64,000 bases of DNA, taken from Paratrimastix pyriformis (lineage: Eukaryota > Preaxostyla > Paratrimastigidae). The notes under the pieces are model-generated. The model worked only from the letters and a program-made list of their open reading frames with translations, was not told the origin of the DNA and ran no database searches. Made by a program: the position numbers and the translations under genes. This document shows, piece after piece, positions 59,401-64,000 of this stretch (position 1 is its first letter; every line of letters begins with the position of its first letter). Location of the stretch: positions 124,001 through 188,000 of the forward strand of contig JAPMOS010000012.1 of the NCBI GenBank assembly GCA_027972325.1, read 5' to 3'.

Positions 59401-62400
59401 AGACGCTGGACGATGGGGGGCTCCATGAAGGGCCGGAACTCGGCGTCCAGGTCGACCTGCCCCAGGGCGTTCAGGCCGGCCGGCGTCGTGGGCACGCCCC
59501 ACCACCGGTTGGCGTGGCACACCGCGTGGATGTACAAGCTCAGCAGATGCAGCGACCGGCGCTGGGGGGGCCGGGGGGTGGGTGACATGAGCGGAAGAGA
59601 GTGGGTGGTGGGTGAGGTGGTGGGGAGGGGCCAGGTGGATGCGCCGAGCGCGGGCGGATGGGGGCAGCCGGGACGGACGTGCTCGATGGAGCCCTGGGTG
59701 GCCAGGTTTGCCGGGTAGGAGGCGATCAGCTGTTGGATGAAGAGCACCGGGTGGAAGACCCCGCCCACGGGAGCCCCTGCGCACGCCACCGCCAACCAGC
59801 CGCATGATGATCCGTGCCGCCATCACCATGAGCAGCCGACCAGCGGGAGCCAAGAGAGGAGCCAAGGGGGCGGGGGGGCCGGGGTGGGCGCCGGACCGAA
59901 GGGCGAGTGGCCCGTGGTGAGGGCCACCAGGACGGTCAGCACCTGGTGCATGGTGAAGCCCTCCTTGGCCCAGTCGTTCTGCCCGCCCATCCCCGCGCCG
60001 CCGCGCGCATCCCCCCCGCATGGTCCCCCGGCCGCCCATCGGCAACGTGAGCCGCCGGGGCGGGTTCTGACGCGCCGCAGCCGCATGGGGGCGGGCGGGA
60101 GGAGGGCGAGCAGGGGAGCAGGGGATGGCGGGAGGGGCGCCGACCTGGGCCAGGAGCATCAGCAGCTGGGCGCTGTAGACCCGGACGAGGGCCGCCAGGA
60201 CGGCCAGCGTGTGGTGGGCCAACCCATCGCAGTGGGGCACCCGCTGCGGGGCACCGGCGAGGGCCTTGCCGGCGGCCCGGAGGTGGAGCCGCATCAGAGC
60301 CTGCCGTCCGCCCCCACACCACCGCCGACCCGATGATGAGCATCGATCCATTCGAGACGGGCAAGGGAAGGGACCCCCGAGGGGGGGGTGGGGTGAGGGG
60401 GGGGTGGACGGGAGAGGGTCGGACGGTGGTCAGCTGGGGCACCTTGCACTCGATGTTTGGGCACCGCCGCAGAACCGCCTCCAGCAGCCGGCAGGCGCTC
60501 ACCTGGATGCTGCGGCGGCCCACCACCGGCCAGCCACCACCCACCACACGACGGAAGGCCGGCACACGGGAATAAGCGCGGGCCGAGGCGGAGGTGATCG
60601 GGGGGATGTAGGTGGATGGGAGAGAGGGGTCGCCCCCCCCGGGCCAGGAACGGACGCCTGCAGGTCGGCCGGGGGCAGGGAGCAGGCGTTGGGGATGCCC
60701 TGGGGGGCCGGCTCGGGCACCGAGAGCAGCACCCGCAGCTGGTCCACGGCCGCCACCAGGTGTGGCTGGGGCGTCGTCAGCAGCCATTCGTTCTGCCCGT
60801 GCGGGGGGGAGGAGGGAGGGGTGGGAGGGGGAGGGGGTGAGATCAGCCTCGGAATGGGGGGCCGGGCAGACCTCCAGGGTGGCCGTCTCGACGAGGGCCA
60901 TCCAGCGGGCCAGCATGGCGCGGTGGTTCCAGGCCCACTGGCTCAGGGGCGCGTCCCGGGGCTGCGGGCCGGGGCTGTGCACCACCGGGTAGAGAAGCTC
61001 CGTCACGGCCGCCAGCACCCGCCGGTACCAGAGCAGAAGGTGCCCATACAGGATGGGCGCAAGGGGCGCGTTGTGGGTCAGAACCTGCGGGGACAAACAG
61101 GGGGGGGGGGGGGGGGGGCGATGAAGGGAATGGTTGCCACCCCATGCATCGCCCCTCCTGTGATGGCCGGCAAAGGATGCGAGGCATCGCCCCCGGGAGG
61201 GGGGGCTGTTGCTGCCGTTGCTGGGCTGCTGCAGACCTCGAGGACGGAGCGGAGGGCCCAATCCTGCACCAACTCGGGGTGGGCGACGGGCCACCGGACG
61301 GCGGCCACGCCCCTGCGGGGCGCCTGGGGGGCGGCGGACACCGGGGCGGCCTGCTGCTTGCCGGCCCGGGCCAGCAGGGCGGCGACCTCCTCCAGCTCGT
61401 CCTCGTCGAGGAGCCCCTCCCCCTCCAGGGCCCCTGGCTGCGAGCCACCCAGCGCCCCGGCCAGACCACCGCCCGGTGCTGCGGCGGTCTCGGCGGACCC
61501 GGGCAGGGGCAGCGACAGGGGCAGGGGCTGCTGCTGCTGCTGCTGCTGCTGGGGGCCGGTGGGTTCGAGGCTGCCGCCCAGGGGGCCGGGGGCCAGGGCC
61601 GGGGGCGGGGTCGGCTTGAGGAGGGTCGCCACGACGCGGGCGACGGCGGCCCGCGGGGGGTACGTGGGGGCGAAGGCCCGCACACAGCGCAGGTAGTGGC
61701 GCATCTCGGCGGGGCCGGTGGGGACCCGGTTGAGCAGCTGCTGGGTGGCGATCGTGAAAAGCAGCAGCTGCGCCAAGCCGCGAGACGGGCACAGCACCCA
61801 CACCACCACACCCACCCACACAGCCAAGGAGGGATGGAATCGATGGCGGGTGAGGAGGGAGGGGGGAAGGATGGGGCGGCGGACCTTGTAGTTGGACCGG
61901 GCCAGGGTGACCCCGTGGGGGTCGGGCGGGCTGTACAGGAGCTCGTAGAAGATGTACGGCCAGGGCAGCACTGCCACCGGGCAGGAAGAGGCGCCCCACC
62001 ACCACAGGCGAGAGGAGGAGGAGGAGGAGGGGCGGTGAAGGCGGGGATGGGATCTTCAACCCAGCAAACAGATGGAGGAGCGTGGTGGGGAGGGGGGGCG
62101 GACCCTGGTGCTGCGGGTACGCCCGGGCCAGCCAGAGGAGCTGCTGGCCCACCCGGGTGCAGAAGGCCGCCCCGGCGACGGGGTTCGGGGGCGCGTCGGG
62201 GTCCTCCTCGTCCGAGGCTCCCAGGGCGGCCAAGTTCTGGGCATCCCACGGGTCGACGGCCGTCGGGGGCTCGCTGCCGGGGCCCCACTCGTACAGGGCG
62301 GCCACGGCCTGCTGGGCCTGGGCGGTCACGTCACCCGCCGGGGCCGCCGGGGCCGCCGCGCTCTGGGGCAGCTGCCGGGGCTGGGTGGCCACCATCATCG

Positions 62401-64000
62401 CGGCGGGGCCCGCGGTCGCCGCCATCGCTTCCGCCGGCTGCTCCTCCTCATCACCGCCGGCATCCTCGAGCCGGCCCCGGGAGGCCTCTGGAAGGGGGCC
62501 CGACCCTTGCGCTTGTTGCTGCTGCTGCCCCGGCTGGGCGCCCCGAATGGGCCTTGGGGCGGGCAGGCCGCCCGCGGCGGGGGCGTAGTCGGTGCCGATG
62601 GCGTACTCGTCGGGGGGCGCCGGGGCCGGCTGGGGCGGCCGGGCGGGCCGACCGTCGGGGGGGCTGAGCGGCGTCAGCACTCGGGTGAGGTCCGCCAGGG
62701 TAGCCTGCTGCGGCTGCGGCTGCTGGGCAGGGGCGGGGCGGGGTCCCGACGCCGCGGCCGTTGGGGCGGCGAAGGGTTCCAGGGCCCGGGCGATGACCAG
62801 CCGCGCCAGGCAGTCGAGCCCCGTCGCGACGTGGGGCCAGCCCACCGACTGCAGGACCTGCCGGGCCGCTTGGCGCACCTGGGTGGTGGTGCGTGGGGGG
62901 GGGGGGGGGGGGGGGGCGGTGAAGACCAGACAAGCGAGGAGGGCCACCCGATGGGGGCGAGGGGGAAGGAAAGAAGGGGCGGGGGGGGGGGGGGGGGGGG
63001 GAGAGGTGGGGGGTGGCGCGGGGACCATGTGGTGCGGGTCGGACGAGGCCGCCCTGAGGAGGACGCTCAGGGCCAGGCCGAAGGCCGGGTGCAGGTCCTC
63101 GACCAACGGGGTGGCCAGGCCGATCGTGTGCGGGGGCCGCGACGAGATGGGCAGCCGCGAGGCCGCGGCCACCGTCCCGCCGCCGCTCCGGGGGCCCCCA
63201 ACCGAGGCCCCGCCGCCGCCGCTGCTGCTGCTGCTGCTTCCGCCCGCCGTGTGTGGGATGAGCAGGGCCTCCCGGTTGGGGGCCGTCGGGGCGGCCAGCA
63301 GCGAGGAGGCCCCCGGGCCGCCCAGGGCCACCACGAGGGGCGACCCCAGGGGCAGCGGGTCGGGCGAGTACTGCAACAGCCGCGGGTCGGCCTGCCCGAA
63401 GGTGGCCGGCGAGGCGAAGGCCGGCGAGCGGAGCGGCAGGGGCCGGGCGGGCGCCAGCAGGTGGTAGCGCACGGGGGGCGGGGCCCCGGGGACCGGGCCG
63501 AGGCCGGCCGGCCGGGAGGAGGAGTCGCCGGGGACGGGCGCCTCGGTGGGCAGAGCCGGGTCGGCGGCCGGGTTGAAGGACGGGAAGGGCAGCCCCGAGG
63601 GGGGCAGCAGGGCCACCAGCCGGCCCACCCGCTCCACCGCTTGCAGCCTGCGGCCGTGCGAGGATGAAAAACGGGATGGGACGGGACGATGAAGGAGGAC
63701 GGTGCACGAGCGTGAGGGTGCGGATCATCTGGGGACAGGGGCAGGGCCGATGGGCCGTCAGGGCCAGGGCCGCATGGGCGGACCGGGCCGCGGGCATCTC
63801 CTGCTCGAGGGCGCCCGTGATGGCCGTGTGCAGGTAGAGGGGCGCCACGTGGCACGTCCGGCCGAGCAGGCCCAGCAGCAGGTCGTGGACCCCGTCGAAG
63901 CGCCCGTCGAGCATCTCCCACAGCCTGCCCCGCCCCAGGGCCAACCCCAAAGGGAGGAGCGACGGTGAAGCCGGTCGCTCACCCTCTTTGCCCCGTGCGG
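56494..64000 (-). CDS. Large unassigned helical-looking protein (5' end beyond the window)
   Basis: A minus-strand multi-exon gene that enters from the right edge and ends EMAEEIARGW at 56494. Coding segments are Leu/Ala-rich and look like stacked helices: SAQLLMLLAQVG near 60165, FHPVLFIQQLIASYPANLAT near 59740, SLHLLSLYIHAVCHANRWWG near 59530, LPKILRGMLKGGVEKV near 58860, DVRQAAARLLVRFGVSSVAS near 57810, and QLMPYILNGYALYHEPAVPP near 57220. At the 5' side, EMRHYLRCVRAFAPTYP (near 61700), IFYELLYSPPDPHGVTL (near 61940) and GHLLLWYRRVLAAVTELLYP (near 61045) are similar. Pro/Gln-rich linkers (poly-Gln near 61530 and 62515) lie between. This suggests a large alpha-solenoid scaffold such as a Mediator-, exportin- or NOT1-type subunit, but I cannot assign it. 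Introns carry GTCCGC/GTCTGC donors and G-runs (about 61102-61118, 62898-62916, 62980-63000). Confidence 0.6.

Overview
The window is nuclear DNA from a GC-rich, intron-rich unicellular eukaryote. Genes are split into many exons by very short introns (40-120 bp where I could resolve them) with YAG acceptors. The proteins are eukaryotic: a proteasome ATPase, ATG5, a Wee1/Myt1-type kinase, a TKL receptor kinase, a DDX60-type helicase and a pigeon/GSAP relative. I see no rRNA, tRNA, transposon, CRISPR array or viral element. A free-living protist fits; a Paratrimastix-like metamonad is my best guess, but only a guess. GC is extreme in the long genes and visibly lower around promoters and some small housekeeping genes.

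Layout. 1-2119 (+): 3' part of a proline-rich protein. 2404-3379 (+): MIT-domain protein with an Ala-rich, senescence/BPA1-like tail. 3540-11140 (+): DDX60/Ski2-like helicase. 11629-11937 (+): small Cys-rich ORF. 12297-18150 (-): Wee1/Myt1-like kinase with a huge proline-rich C-terminus. A 594 bp AT-richer divergent promoter region separates it from 18745-29810 (+), a giant Pro/Ser/Ala low-complexity protein. 30073-31684 (-): proteasome ATPase Rpt3/PSMC4. 32230-42197 (-): receptor kinase with signal peptide, beta-helix repeat ectodomain, one membrane span and a TKL kinase domain. 42566-44301 (-): unidentified protein. About 44614-45152 (+): TPR protein, meeting tail-to-tail 45109 to about 52985 (-), a GSAP/pigeon homologue. 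53023-54358 (+): DUF4380/aldose-epimerase-like protein. 54729-56014 (-): ATG5, separated by 60 bp from the divergent 56075-56394 (+), a DUF2462/UPF0390 protein. 56494-64000 (-): large unassigned helical-looking protein running off the window.

The main discovery is the intron grammar. In 19 introns that I could place to the base by reading frame and homology, the donor is GT-C/T-N-G: +3 is C in 17 and T in 2, +5 is G in all 19, and the classic GTRAGT never occurs. Usual forms are GTCTGC, GTCTGT, GTCCGC and GTCCGT. Many longer introns also hold C-runs starting right at the donor, or microsatellites. Function is known by homology for about half of the genes. They are unrelated housekeeping or signalling genes with no operon logic; shared context is limited to divergent promoters and tail-to-tail ends.
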